This document shows positions 8,061 through 19,499 of a DNA stretch of 27,181 bases, one piece after another; position 1 is the first letter of the stretch; every line of letters starts with the position of its first letter. The DNA lies in contig LSSN01005083.1 in assembly GCA_001970855.1 (NCBI GenBank), forward strand, positions 1 to 27,181, written 5' to 3'. The notes under the pieces were generated by a model, which saw only the letters and a program-made list of their open reading frames with translations, was not told where the DNA came from and ran no database searches. The stretch comes from Smittium culicis (lineage: Eukaryota; Kickxellomycota; Harpellomycetes; Harpellales; Legeriomycetaceae). The position numbers were made by a program, and so were the translations under genes.

Positions 8061-10904
8061 CACACATCCTCAAATGAATAGACCTATAAAAAGTGTATAT
8101 TTTCCGATTTCTACTGCCGAAGCAGGAAGAATTCAAAAAATTCTTCGCGGTCTTCAAACTTCCATTTTCTGACCATTAGTGCCATTCTTCGTGATGGCAG
8201 ATTCATATTAGATTATGAAGACTGCTATTTCTGGCGCTCTGATAGTTCGTTCTTTGCTGTATTCATTTCTGATCTTCCTAGCCTGCAAAGCCTGAGCTGT
8301 CGTTTTATTTTCAGCGAATTTTAGAAAAAAATTTTCACAGTTTCAGCTCCTCTAGTTAAAATAACCAGCAAACTCTTGAGTGGCTCGTTAATTATTTCAC
8401 TAATAAATTTTTTTGAGCAGGCTAATTTCATAAGAGTGTGTTCTCTTAGGGCGCTTGCCCGTTTGTTGATTTAGTCGACTTTAAGCTCGTTACTGGGTTC
8501 CTTAAGCACTGTTAATATTCCGACGCCTGCCAATATCCTTAAAAATTTGTTAGTCACCTATTTAGTGTTCAGGTTCTCGTATCTAAAATCCCAAAAAAAT
8601 TCGCGCAATAGTAAGGATTGGCATTAGCACTGCTCTAAACGAATTTATTATCTTCACTGTTAGTATATATATTCTTAAGAGTTTGTAGTACGTTGAATAA
8701 AGGTCTTTCCTACAATTATTTTTATTGTTCTTTAGAATTAAAAATTTTTACCGCTTCTCGTTAAAAAAAAAAACTAATTATTTGTATTCAAATACTTTTT
8801 TATGGGTTTTACATTATTCTGAACAGCATTAGAGTGGATATGTTAATCCATATGACGCCTAAATTGCTTTTGAATTCGATACTCCTAATTTTACGACCAT
8901 TCAATTAGTTTTTCTTCCGCTATTTAGAGCTCTGTAGGCCTTTCTGCTAGGCAATCCGTATCTTCTGCGAATAGCTGCTCTGGAATTTCTGCACTAATTC
9001 CAGGAACTTTGACTCCCTATACTTCGTCAAAGAAGAGTGTTTATTAAGATATCGAATAACAGGAATGAAGCTGGATACCTCTTTCTGACGCTGCAGTTGT
9101 ATTCGAATATTTTTGAGAGCCTGTCACAGACTCGAACGCACATTTTTAGTGACCTGTACAGATTCTAATTTTTCCCGTACAGCTTTCCATCTATACCAGA
9201 GATTATAATTTTTCTAAGTAGGGCTTGGTAGGCTACCCTGTAATAGGCATTTCCAAAGTATATTTATCCAATTTTGGTACAGAGCCCTATGATTTTCCAT
9301 TGGCGCACAAACTCGCACAGAGTTTTTGCTTCAACAAAATATTCCTCTCGTGTTTAGAGTTTAAACTGATTCTTGAATAAGATGTCGTATCTATAGTAAA
9401 TTTTGATTTGCAGGCGTGCTATTATTTTTTTAATAACTTTTTCCAATGTTTGAATACGTGAGATTCATCTTTTTTATTTGGTTCCAAGTCCCCTGTCTTT
9501 GGTATAGTTAAAATGGTACTAGGATCCAGTTTATGTGGCATTTTTTCAGCTATTCATATTTTATTGACAGACCTAGAAATATTTTTGCAAAAGGTGAGGT
9601 AGGCTCTTTTTTGTGATCAAAAAATTTCCATACCTCACTAGGTATCCAGTCAGATCCTGGAGATTTTTTATTTGGAGTTGACTTCAATGCAGCCCATACT
9701 TCATTTCATAATATATACGTATCTCATTCTGTGTACAGTTTTCGAACTAAGTCCCATTCTACACTATTTTCCAGAAGATAAACCGTTACCTGCGCTGCCT
9801 TTAGCCAGTTACCCAAAGTGTTCCGCTCAAGATTAAGATTTTTTAATTCAGCCTGAGTCCAAATTTCTATTTTTATCAAAAATGGAACCATCTATTAGAG
9901 AGGAGCGGAATATTCAGTAGAATCTTTTCAGTAAGCTCCAAAATTCTCTAGGCATGTTCATAAACATAAGATCTCTTGCCTTTTTGATTTATGCGTTATT
10001 TTTATTCCTGCTATCTGCTCTAAAGTGCTTATTAGCTTTTTCTTTAAGTTTGAAGTACTCCTCGGATACGCTTGGATTCTTTTAGATACCTTTAAACAGC
10101 TTCCTGCATCTCTGTATCTTATTCAGAGTTTATTTTGATAGCACAGATTTGAATCGGTGCTTCTCCTCTTTGATTCTATTCAGCTCTTCTGCAGCCATCT
10201 ATATTTACTCAGCGGTATTTTCAGCTAGATACTCGATATCATTCTCAAATTGATCTAAAAGAGCAAACAGATTTATGATTTCAAAAGATTAACCTATCTC
10301 CTTTATTACTTTGACGTATGTTGGGTTTTTTGGGAATCCTGATTAGGTGATATGCTCTATCATTCGACCCATTACTGCTCCGTTCATTCTTGATCTTTAT
10401 GGATTTAGTACAGATGCTCGCTGTAGACCTATACCAATTCTATTCATAATTGGAATGATTCTCTCAGTAACTTTTTTGAAGTTGCCAATTAGCATAATTT
10501 TAGATTTCTTTTTCTTTGACCACATCTTGTGCGAGAATCTTGAAAAGACCATAATTACCAGTTTTCATCTATTTTTTTGATTTGCATATGCAATTTGACA
10601 CATTTCAGTGAGATTCTTTTGTTTTTTGTGCTTACAAGGTGTTTTTTCTGCTAACCAGTGTGGCATTTGTTTGAGCTGAGAAACCAAAAGCCCTGATTAT
10701 TTTCTTATTCCAAGCGCTATAACCATACCACAGGCTCGAAATAGAGATTTTTATTCAACAGTTACATACTCAGTAAGTCTCAGTAGATTCGTTTAAATAT
10801 TGAGATTTTTTTTCGTGGAGCGCTATCACAGTTCGTCGGTTCTGTTTCTTTACCAAATCTAGTACTTATAGCTTGCTGATATACTCTCTGATATTATACG
10901 TCAT
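7807..10904 (-). pseudogene. LINE ORF2: endonuclease and reverse transcriptase relic
   Basis: Many stops and frameshifts, but the domain order is clear. The endonuclease (EEP type) starts at ATG 10904 with MTYNIR, followed by DLVKKQNRRTVIALHEKKS. A degraded IGDFN-like motif reads LIGNFKKV at about 10500-10471, and GRMIEHI lies near 10369-10349. The RT begins near 9690 with NKKSPGSDWIPSEVW, continues with KIIARLQ, then ALLRKIIISGIDGKLY (about 9240-9178) and CVRVCDRLS..FEYNCSVRKRYPASFLLFDI. The catalytic F-A-D-D box is FAED at 8971-8960, losing one metal-binding Asp. Post-RT sequence reaches 7807. It cannot make an active protein. Non-LTR identity is firm; the clade (L1/Tx1-like or other) is not settled. 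Confidence 0.85.
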
Positions 10905-10966
10905 CACTTTTAGCTATGATTCGATTGATTCGCTGTTAGATAGTTCAGTTTTTTTGGGACCTCTGT

Positions 10967-11305
10967 CTACTTTTTTTTTCGCTCGGGCTGAATATATACT
11001 CCTATTACTTTTGATATTTCCGCGACTTCTTCAAAACTTAATTTTTTCCCAGAGCTTTTAGTGTAAATTAGATTGTGTCGAACGTTATTTTTTTCCTTAA
11101 TTTTTTTGACAATAAAACCGTCCCTTGATAAATTACTGTGCAACTCTACAAACCTCTTCACCGATGCCGCGGATAGCTCGCTGACATTCCACACCAGTAA
11201 TCTATCACTCCGTCCCGTATCCTTGCAATGCCTGCCTCCATGACAGGTTTTATCGGTGGACCCTGAACCGCAAGTTGGACCATGGCCCTGTTCTGTATCT
11301 CTCAC
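10967..11305 (-). CDS. 112-codon open frame between LINE ORF1 and ORF2 relics
   Basis: An uninterrupted frame of 112 codons with a Cys/His-containing start (GPTCGSG..KTCHGGRHC) followed by DRLLVWNVSELSAASVKRF and a Lys-rich part (FIVKKIKEKNNVRHNLIY). It lies after the conserved ORF1 domain and before the endonuclease ATG at 10904, so it is probably the ORF1 tail or the inter-ORF linker of the same LINE. It could also be a chance open frame. The short Cys/His cluster is suggestive of a zinc knuckle but does not fit CCHC spacing convincingly. No function is assigned. Confidence 0.35.
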   Translation of the reverse strand: MRDTEQGHGPTCGSGSTDKTCHGGRHCKDTGRSDRLLVWNVSELSAASVKRFVELHSNLSRDGFIVKKIKEKNNVRHNLIYTKSSGKKLSFEEVAEISKVIGVYIQPERKKK

Positions 11306-12688
11306 AATCCCATGTCATCGGAGCCGCCGATGGCTGCAGTAGAGTTGAGTTCAGTAGGTTTGTTATCCCGATCGCTGTACCCTAATAGGAACGTTTCTTT
11401 TAAGCCCAATAATTCTCCAGGCTTTATCTTATTCAATAGTCTAGCCATTCTTGCGATGGTATGTTTCTGTTTTTATCAGAAGCCTGCCATTTAAACCTTT
11501 CCTTGAGTGCAGTCAGAGTTGTCTCGTCGCTTTGTTTATTTACCGGGGAGTAAGATAGATCGGTGGAAATACCTTTGATTGATTCCATATAGCTCTTAAT
11601 TTCCGGGGTCATTTTCTCATTAACGCATACTTCTAGCTTCGAATCTTCAACCCAACTTATATTACCCATGTAGTATGGGCGGACTTGGCTCTGATACAAT
11701 AGTTGCTTCACCCAGGTAATCTTTGATCGCTTCATTCCATCGAAGTAAACAAGTTTATACTTGGATGATTCTACAGGTGCAACACCTTCAACAATTTTCG
11801 TTATTTGATCTGAAGTCAGTTCGATTCGTTTTGTAGCGCGTGTTTTCTGAGAGGTGTTGAAGCCCTTTATAGCTGCAAAAGCGTAACTGGTTTTTTGCTG
11901 CAAAGGCTCTTTAGAAGCCTTGGTTTTAGTTTGAGAATTCAGTTTTCGTATCGAGTTGCTGGTATCATGTTTGCTGTAGTAGGTTGTATTTTGACTGCGG
12001 CTTTACTTTTGAACACAAAGTCAGGCACCTTAAATGTGTTCCTTTCCAAATAACCTATGAACTTAGATATGAATGTCATAATGTTGTCAGCGCTTACCTG
12101 TGTTATTTTACTTTGAACAAGCTTGGCCAACTCTATAATTATCTGTTTCAACTCGTTTATTTCCGAGTCGTAGGCTTTGAGTCGTTTGGTGCGTCCAACG
12201 ACCTCAGCAGCTGCCAATCGCTTGGTTTTTCTGCCTTCCTTGGCCTTCATAAAATTCATATCAATTTTGATATTCGTGCTTGCATCCGTTTAGTTCGTTC
12301 TGTCCAAAAGGACTAGTTATGGTCGTATAATTCCATCTGAGGCCGAGGAGACTCCCTCGGTCTGAAGGGTCTGCAATGACATGGGAATTTTGCTCTCACT
12401 GAGAACCTAACCGGCGACGCTCAGCTTTCCAGTGCGGCCACCTAATCACTCGAATACAAGATTACAGCATTTTTCGAACAAGTTTCAACTTTCAACTGGA
12501 TCATTTCTAATCACAGCTACCTTAGCGTCATATACTTTATTTTCATCCTTGTAACCTGCATACGAGGAGATAATTTCCTTTAGAAATCTCTTTCCTTGCT
12601 CGTTAGTCGGCTTGTTTCCGTCTGAATTGCTTCTACATTCTGAAATATCTGGCTCCTTAATTATAATGATGTCTTCGTCACTAAACAA
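11290..12688 (-). pseudogene. LINE ORF1 (frameshifted), minus-strand copy
   Basis: Segments in order: 12688-12485 (acidic start MFSDEDIIIIKEPD, then RFLKEIISSYAGYKDENKVYDA), 12259-11939 (KRLKAYDSEINELKQIIIELAKL), 11903-11433 (YKLVYFDGMKR, MGNISWVEDSKLEVCVNE, LKERFKWQASDKNRNIPS), then a frameshifted tail (ARLLNKIKPGELLG...) to about 11290. The middle and C-terminal parts align with the plus-strand ORF1 at 6437-7313 across changed residues. In this copy the codons are less A-rich than in the plus copy, so the two are old, separately diverged relatives. Probable element RNA-binding protein (inferred). Between 12485 and 12259 there are several stops. Confidence 0.7.
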
Positions 12689-13084
12689 TATTTATTACAG
12701 GTTGGTTTCATTGTATTCCCAAAAATTTTCCGTAGAAATTTTCTGGTTAGAGATTTTGAATTACGGATTATGACTTTCGAAATCTTTAATTCAATACGAT
12801 CCTATCATTCTATTATATCCTATGCTATTTTTTACTGATAAATTTCTTATAAGGGTTGCTGATGTTAAATTTTATTTTTGAGGTTTTAAATCTCAAATTT
12901 TTGATCTTAATCGTTAAAATGAGATACTTTAATACGAACTTTTTTGGGTTCAGTTTCTTACATTAATTTATTGCCTATGTATACCGAAATAGATACACTA
13001 TTATGATAATTGGAGCTTGAGTTGATAGTCGTCATTGACGATTTTCTCGGTTGGTGATTTGCAAAAAAATTTTAAACTTTATTT

Positions 13085-13132
13085 AATTTTGATTGGCTAC
13101 TATCAGAAAAAAAGCCTAAGGAAGAGGGAGCG
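13085..13132 (-). promoter_or_regulatory. LINE 5' leader block, copy 3
   Basis: In element orientation: CGCTCCCTCTTCC, then TTAGGCTTTTTTTCTG, then GTAGCCAATCAAAATT. It is diverged from but clearly the same block as at 5936-5984, and retains the CCAAT. It lies about 400 nt upstream of the first ORF1 segment. Confidence 0.5.
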
Positions 13133-14190
13133 TTTTTAGAAAATTTATAAAAATAAAAGTAAAAGATTCTTGGAAATGGTACTATTAAATAAAACAGAAA
13201 AAAAATCGCAGCTTAATATGAATTGACTAAAGAAAAGGAAAATTTTTATCTGACACAAGTAAATAATTCGAAAATCACTAAAAAAAAAAAGCTGGGTTTT
13301 AATAATTATATAATTCTCACAGGAAAATTTTTTTGAATGTAGCAAATAATAGCCTTAAGAATGATATTGAGGCTACTTAATTGATAGAACAATTTTTTTT
13401 TCAAGAAAGAATCCTCCGGTATCAATACAGACTGCATAGTAAAATGGTACCATAGCCAACTATATTTAAAGATGTAAATTTATGCGTTAATATTTGATAG
13501 TATATTATATCTAAAAATATAATAATTTTTATGACTATTTTAGAATATTTATAACTAATAAAAGATATTGAGGATAAAAAGAATTGATTTTTTATAAGTT
13601 GGGAGACCAATAGCTAAAGTATTTAAGTAAAAATGAATGTTTTTTTAAATATTAACGTTTTCAAAATATGTATAGGTTTTACTATAAACTTTGTTCTATA
13701 AAAAACCAAAATTTAAATCCTGTGTTTTTATAAAAAAAATAAGTCTGTAAAGATTAAGTTTTTACATCCTATGATACGGCGAAAAAATTCTTGAAATATA
13801 TACAATCAGTTCAAAGAGCTCAATAAATTTTTTGACAAAATTCCCATAATATTCTTATGAATCTAAAAATTACACCTTTGTAAAAACTCATGAAAGTGCT
13901 CAAAATTAATGTTATGAAAAATTCAGCGTTTGCTGTTCTAGATATTTTTGAGTGAAATTTCTATTGATTAATTTTCTAAAACCTCTCAATATTCTTAGTT
14001 TAGGAACTGAATATTATCTTAATATGATTTCAAATCACAATAATATTCGTAAATTATATATAACTGTAATTTTTAAAAGCTTTTTACATACTTTATAAGC
14101 TGCACCTTAATATTTACAAAAAAATTCTTTAGTCAAATATTAATAGCTAGATGATTTTAATAATATTTTGTATTATAATAGAAACGGCAT

Positions 14191-14243
14191 GAAAAAGAAT
14201 TGACTTTTAAAAAAACAATATTGCTTAAAAGTCACCCTTTTTC
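14191..14243. repeat. Imperfect hairpin
   Basis: TGACTTTTAA at 14201-14210 pairs with TTAAAAGTCA at 14225-14234 over a 14-nt loop. The stem is extended after a small internal bulge by GAAAAAG (14191-14197) with CTTTTTC (14237-14243). Confidence 0.4.
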
Positions 14244-14613
14244 GTTATAATTATAACCTAAAAATTATTCTAAATTCCGAAATATAAACAGTGAAACACT
14301 AAAAAACTGAATTAATTCGTGTCTCAGTAAAATAGCGCTCTGAAATATTTGGTTTTTTATGGTCTCTATAGGATTAAATAGTCTGAAAACATCAGGATCG
14401 CCATAGAGAAATAGGATTAAAAACGGTTAAATTTAGAAATAGTAACTTTAATCTCGACCTACTTATCCTAAATAAAACTAAAAGTTTATATTTTTTTCGT
14501 ATCAAGATAATAGTCCTTTATTTAATATAAAAATTATTTATTGTGGCTCTTAAAATATTTTAAAGCACATTCTTATTTTTTTTCTTGAATAAAGCAAGTA
14601 AATTCGCTTATTA

Positions 14614-14635
14614 ACATACTAGTAACATACTAGTA
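14614..14635. repeat. Two-unit tandem repeat, 11 bp
   Basis: AACATACTAGT twice in direct succession. Minor slippage repeat. Confidence 0.5.
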
Positions 14636-15142
14636 ATACTCCAGATAATTATACTCTGGCCAAAACCTAATTAACATTGATCTTTTCTTTAATATTATAA
14701 ATATTTAGTGTAATGAACCTAAAAATAGTATAATTAAAATAATATTTATAATAGACCAAATTAGGAAATTACACCATATACAAAAAAGGAATATTCTAAA
14801 TTGAAATAACACCCGATTAGGATGTGCGTAAAAATATGAAACATTAAGCAAAATACTGAAACAATAAAACCCTAATCGCTTTATGAAGCACATGAAAAAA
14901 TTTAATGCCTTATTATAAAACTATATTTTTATGTTATTTTTTAAAATTATGATAATGCTTTACTATATCTAGTATTTAAATATAGTATTAGTTCGTAAAA
15001 AACTCATACTGTAAAATTGTCAATAAAAAGACAGCTGTATACCTCAAATTGAGAAAGGTATTGAGAACAAAAAACAATAAAATTACCAGATAATAACAGA
15101 TTTCTAAGTTAATTAATGCATGGTATATTTATAAACAAGTTA

Positions 15143-15441
15143 TAGCTTGATTTAGCACAGTGTTTATTAAACTGCTGTTAATAAATGTAAAATATAATAC
15201 ATCTAAGTTTTTTGATATATAAAGTATTAATATATAAACTGCTATTATATTAATTTGATATAATAAAGTATTTTGCAAAATATACAATACTTAGGAAGCA
15301 CAGATAAGACTAAGAGGTGGCCAATAAGGAGGGAAAAAATAATTTCTAAATTCCGTAGGCTGCATAAAAGATAGTATAAATTGGTAGAAAAAAGAATTAA
15401 TAAACAAAAATAGAGTAGCATAGAGCCTTAATGCAAAGTTA
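15143..15441. repeat. 299-bp interspersed repeat, copy A
   Basis: Matches 22444-22742 in the same orientation with about 13 differences and no indels (constant offset 7301). Identity drops abruptly outside: to the left there is no clear match, and to the right only weak similarity persists (to about 15502, ending TTTCAATGACA in both). It has no open reading frame of note. It contains a palindromic ATTTTGCAAAAT. It is not recognised as a known element; candidates are a non-autonomous transposon, a solo LTR, or a conserved non-coding RNA. Confidence 0.85.
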
Positions 15442-15502
15442 GTTCTATTTTAGGTTTGCATAATAACGAATGATTCCATCCTAATTTGCAGTTTCAATGA
15501 CA

Positions 15503-16059
15503 CTTTTACTTCAATTCATCTAATTCCTTTATGAAATTCAATTAGACACGCAAGATGTATTGTTTTACGTTTTCTTTGTTCACTTATATCGTTTTAGATG
15601 ATATGACGGATTTTTTTTTTTTTGATATTATAAGGTCCGCTTCAAAGAGTCGCAAATTTTTTGGGAGGTTTTTTTATCCTTTCGTTTTAAACCATAAGAA
15701 ATTATTCTTACATTCATCTTATATAAAACAATGAAAAGATTTGCTATGATAATTTTCTATACAATAGATTATGGAAAATCTTGTGATTTATTTAAAAACG
15801 CTCCACAAATACAAAGGTATGTAGAAGCTTAAAATCATAGTTAAACGACTATTTCGCAACTTTACGAAAATTAATTCGTTTAATATTTTATAAAACCTTA
15901 TTCCTTCCATTTGATTTAGATTTCACATCTAATATTTAATATAATAATAAATTACACAAAAATATATCCATAAGTGTAGTTGTATCTTCAGTCTTAAAAA
16001 TAGCATTACAATAATTCTTTTTTAAAAATTATTTTATAATTATTCTTACTCGATTCTCT
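15503..16059. other. A+T-rich DNA, no gene seen
   Basis: Separates repeat copy A from the 3' end of the Ty3/gypsy pol relic. If the relic still has its 3' untranslated sequence, it would lie here, but nothing identifies it. Confidence 0.4.
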
Positions 16060-17640
16060 GGAACTATTAGATCAAATCTAGTTTATAAGCAACAATTATT
16101 GGTTCCTATTATCCAAATTTACATTAGTGATTTCGACATCTTCAGCGTTCATAGGCATCTTAGCTTCCATTCCAATAATTAAGAAATAAGGTGATTCAAT
16201 CGCACGGCTTGATATGTATGTACATAACCAGTATGCAATCCCAAAAAAGAGTAGATTCCATCGGTTTAATATCGAACATTATACTTTTAATTATAACATA
16301 CCGTATTATAGAATTCAACCGTTCTACTGCACCATCCCACTCCGGCTGGTGCGCGGGGGTTATCTGTAAACTAAATCCTAATTCTCGGGATTTGCTATGA
16401 ATTAGGTCTGATGAAAAGGGATTTCGATCTGGTCGTATCACTTTCGGGATTCCAAAGTACGACAAAATTTCGAGAATAAATTGTAGAGCATACGAAGCAA
16501 TTGTTGAACTCATGGGTATGGCAATAGGGTAATCACCTAACCTTTAAATCGCTGTAAAAAATATTTGTTTTTTATCTTAGGTTCCGAGAAAGGTTCAACT
16601 TAATTCACATACCAGGTATCTAACAGTACCAATATTGCGTTTTTCAAAGTGAAATGTAAGTTGGATTTCTCATTTAAAATTTTGGGAGTTAAAAAAAGCT
16701 TTTAATTAAGCTATTTAGATTTTTATATAGACTAGGGTACCAAAAAACGACATCGCAGCCATATATAAAGGTTTCGAAATCCTAGGTGACCCATTTGTTC
16801 ATGTAAATTAGTCGAAATCTCCTGAAATTCTTTAGAGCTCTCTATAACTTCTAACAATTGATATCTGGTTTTAAAATATATTTTATTTTTTAGTAATGTG
16901 AATTTGTTAACCCATAATCTAAAATTTTTGTCCTGTATGAGATTTTTAAGAGTTAATGGACTAGTAATATAATTCTTTGCCATTAGTATTTTTTCTTGAT
17001 ATTTAATGTTGTTAATGTTAATTTCTGCTTGTTTAAGCACTATTTCATCATTAGAAACTAATGGTATATTGGTAATCGCGTCTCTTGATAAATAATACGC
17101 AATTTTATTTTATTTACCCGCACTATGTTTTACAATGGCGTAAAATTCTGAGAAAACGTCTAGCCATCGGGATATCCTAAAATAATAATCCTTTGCTTTA
17201 AAGAGTGATAATACTCCCGAATTATTGGTATAAATAGTAAAATTTCTACCTAGTAAGTAGCTTCAAAATTTTTTTATAGTAGCTACGACTGCTAAATCTT
17301 CTCTTTGGTAGTTTAAATAATTGCGCTCTGGTTTTTGCAAACTTTGGGAGTGGAAAGCTATTACTCAGTGTTTTCCTTTAGCTTCAATTTGTTCCTACAC
17401 CTCGCCTATAGCGTATGAAAAGGAGTCAGCTGATAATATAAATTGTTGCTCAAAATCTGGCTGAGCTAAAATTGAGACAGAATTAGTGACTTTTTTACGG
17501 CTTGGAATTCGTGTTCACATTCTGAACACCAAATAAAAATTTCATTTATTCTTGTTAAATTTAAGATAGGCTCAACTAGATTTGAAATATTAAGAATAAA
17601 TTTCCTAACATTGTTAGATTCGAAGATTTTATTAAAAGGA
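16060..17640 (-). pseudogene. Ty3/gypsy pol relic: RT thumb, RNase H, H2C2, integrase
   Basis: Domain order on the minus strand is that of a Ty3/gypsy polyprotein. RT thumb: FILNISNLVEPILNLTR..FIW at about 17620-17520. RNase H: FILSADSFSYAIGEV, AFHSQSLQKPERNYLNYQRE, KHSAGK and AYYLSRDA at about 17450-17070. Integrase zinc-binding part: HEQMGHLGFRNLYIWLRCRF within 17040-16732. Integrase core: SYFGIPKVIRPDRNPF and ITPAHQPEWDGAVERLN within 16513-16196. Post-core SPYFLIIGMEAKMP at about 16195-16150. Several in-frame stops and frameshifts make it inactive. In RNase H the usual TDAS is SADS. Gag, protease and the RT palm are missing immediately upstream, where homology stops next to a perfect hairpin at 17651. 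Confidence 0.88.
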
Positions 17641-17650
17641 GAAAAAATTT

Positions 17651-17689
17651 AAAGACTTAGAGATTCGAAAAATGAATCTCTAAGTCTTT
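17651..17689. repeat. Perfect 16-bp hairpin at the edge of the gypsy relic
   Basis: AAAGACTTAGAGATTC at 17651-17666 and its exact reverse complement at 17674-17689, separated by 7 nt (GAAAAAT). A perfect stem of this length is unusual among decayed neighbours and lies within about 15 nt of the point where gypsy RT similarity ends. It could be the tip of a foldback or MITE element, or a break-repair scar. Confidence 0.7.
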
Positions 17690-18789
17690 TATACTATTGA
17701 ATAAACTGAATTGATTGGATAATTTAAATTAGCGAATTAACTAAAATTAATCCTATCAAATCTTGAAAATACGTTTCTATTTGACCCGAATTACATGCGT
17801 GGATAAATTTACTAGAATTAGGATGCAAAAATTGTATTTTAGTATTAATTTATTTTTACTTTAAAGATAAACTAAATAATTTAAAACTTATTTTTCTTAA
17901 ACTAAATTTCTAACTCATTTTATAGATAGCTCCTGAATAATGAGTAATTTCGTGATAATAATAACTAAATAAGTTAACACTAATAATTAAATATAGGTTA
18001 ATTTAGATATTATATCGTACATTATTGCATACACCACGCCATTATAAACACAAGCCTTTATAAATATGAATTTTTAGGATAATTCTAATCTATCAAATCT
18101 CATATTTAAATGGCACATAATAGTTATAATCACTCAGAAACAAAAGTACTATTAATATGGAGAGTTAACAAACCTTACATATTAAATGGTTAAAATACGA
18201 ATTAATTGTCTAGATAATAATTTTGGCTTCATTTATTATCGATATTATAAAACATTTTATTAATCAGTAGTTTTGTGTCATTTATTGACTATTTACAAAC
18301 GTCTGTGTCGGGTGATAATATAGAAATTTCTTAAAACTAACCAACTCCTAAAAACTGAGCGAGGATTTAATATATATAAAATAAACAGGTTTTAAAACGG
18401 ATTTTTAAAATTTATCAAACTATATATTATGAAATCTTAATCGAAAAACGGGCCAAGATTTCAGTATCGGAATTTTAGCAACTACTGATATTATTTGGTA
18501 AATTACGTACATTCTTTATATATGGCTATTTTTCCCAAAAAGTTTCTCAAGAGAATTACTAAACAAAATTATGTAATTATGTAATTATGCTCATTCGCTT
18601 GGTTCCTTTTATTTATAATAGTATTTCAATGAGGATTAAGAATTAGGAAATGCCTCGTATTTTCTAATATTACTGAGTATTGTTCACAACAGTAGCACTA
18701 GGGCTAAATAAATTATTAATATGCTAAGTTACCTAATTTAAATAAAAAATTAGCCATAAATAGCTGCATTATTAAAAAATTATAAATTT
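17690..18789. other. A+T-rich DNA, no gene seen
   Basis: No open frame or domain trace found. A short tandem repeat of ATTATGTA (two to three units) lies near 18568-18588. Confidence 0.45.
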
Positions 18790-19210
18790 ATTTGGTTAAA
18801 CAAGATTTCGGCAGGCTTTCTCTAGTAATTATGAAAATTTTGGGCTTAAAATAGGTTATTTCAGGACTAGTATATATTTTTAGGGTATTTTATTGTGAGA
18901 GATTAAGAGCAGAGATTCTATTTAAAAAATACTTGTATGGAAAAATCTTCTCTTTTTCTTAAGGGAGTATTTAACCCCTTTTTATAATAAAAATTGTAAG
19001 CCTTAAGCTGTACAGATAAGGCATAAAAAAAAACCTCAATAAGTAGAAAAAAAGGGATTTTTTTCTGTATTCCTAGACTGTATAAAATGTGAATATAAAT
19101 TAATAGAGATAATAAATAAATAAATAAAATAGAGTAGCATGAATAGCCTTAGTGAAAATGTATGCTAGTATATTTCTGTAAAAGAGCTGGATGATTATAC
19201 CCTAATCTCC
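18790..19210. repeat. Diverged repeat-family member, copy C
   Basis: From about 19003 it aligns with copies A and D through spaced blocks: ACAGATAAG, CAATAAG.AG, ATTCC.TAG.CTG.ATAAAA, TATAAATT, and AATAGAGTAGCAT followed by AGCCTTA. Its left part (18790-19000) does not match A/D clearly but resembles 20940-21200. I estimate well under 75% identity, so this is an older member or a relative. Confidence 0.5.
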
Positions 19211-19499
19211 CTATTTAAGACAAAAAAAAGGTAAAATAGGAAAAAGAAGAATCTAAGTAGTCAAAAATATTAAAATATCACAATTTTATAATATAAGTCC
19301 ATTATTAAAACCTTTTTAAGTCACTAGTCCATAAAAAGAATTATAATTATGATATTTCTCCCTGCTTTGACAGTTGATTTGACCAATAATCTCATAACTA
19401 TTATCATTTTTGTTAGTTCTGATACTTTATTATCTTTTATTACTTTTTTTTTATTATTATATATTTTTTTAATCCTCTGATTCATCTTATTATAGAAGA

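Larger units (their letters stand above)
7807..13135 (-). mobile_element. LINE copy, minus strand, near full-length but decayed
   Basis: Runs from the leader block (13132-13085) through a broken ORF1 (about 12688-11290) and an ORF2 start at 10904 to post-RT sequence at 7807. The terminal zinc knuckle and poly(A) seen in the copy at 1-635 are not found at this 3' end, so it is 3'-truncated, probably where it meets the plus-strand copy. Substitutions include many transversions and frameshifts, so this is long neutral decay rather than pure C-to-T mutation. Confidence 0.8.
13136..15142. other. A+T-rich DNA, no gene seen
   Basis: About 2 kb of very A+T-rich sequence in which open frames are short and have no recognisable content. 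It holds an imperfect hairpin (14191-14243) and a small tandem repeat (14614-14635). I see no transposon coding trace here. Confidence 0.5.

Noticed and set aside
10347..10580. 77-codon plus-strand frame (also 10873-11061, 11282-11494 and 11984-12316)
   Set aside because: Antisense to LINE endonuclease and ORF1 segments identified on the minus strand.
7807..13135. Repeat-induced point mutation as the cause of LINE decay
   Set aside because: Changes against expected motif residues include many transversions and frameshifts, not mainly C-to-T.
13145..14893. Minus-strand frames of 60-66 codons
   Set aside because: Phe/Ile/Leu-rich translations of A+T-rich DNA; no gene evidence.
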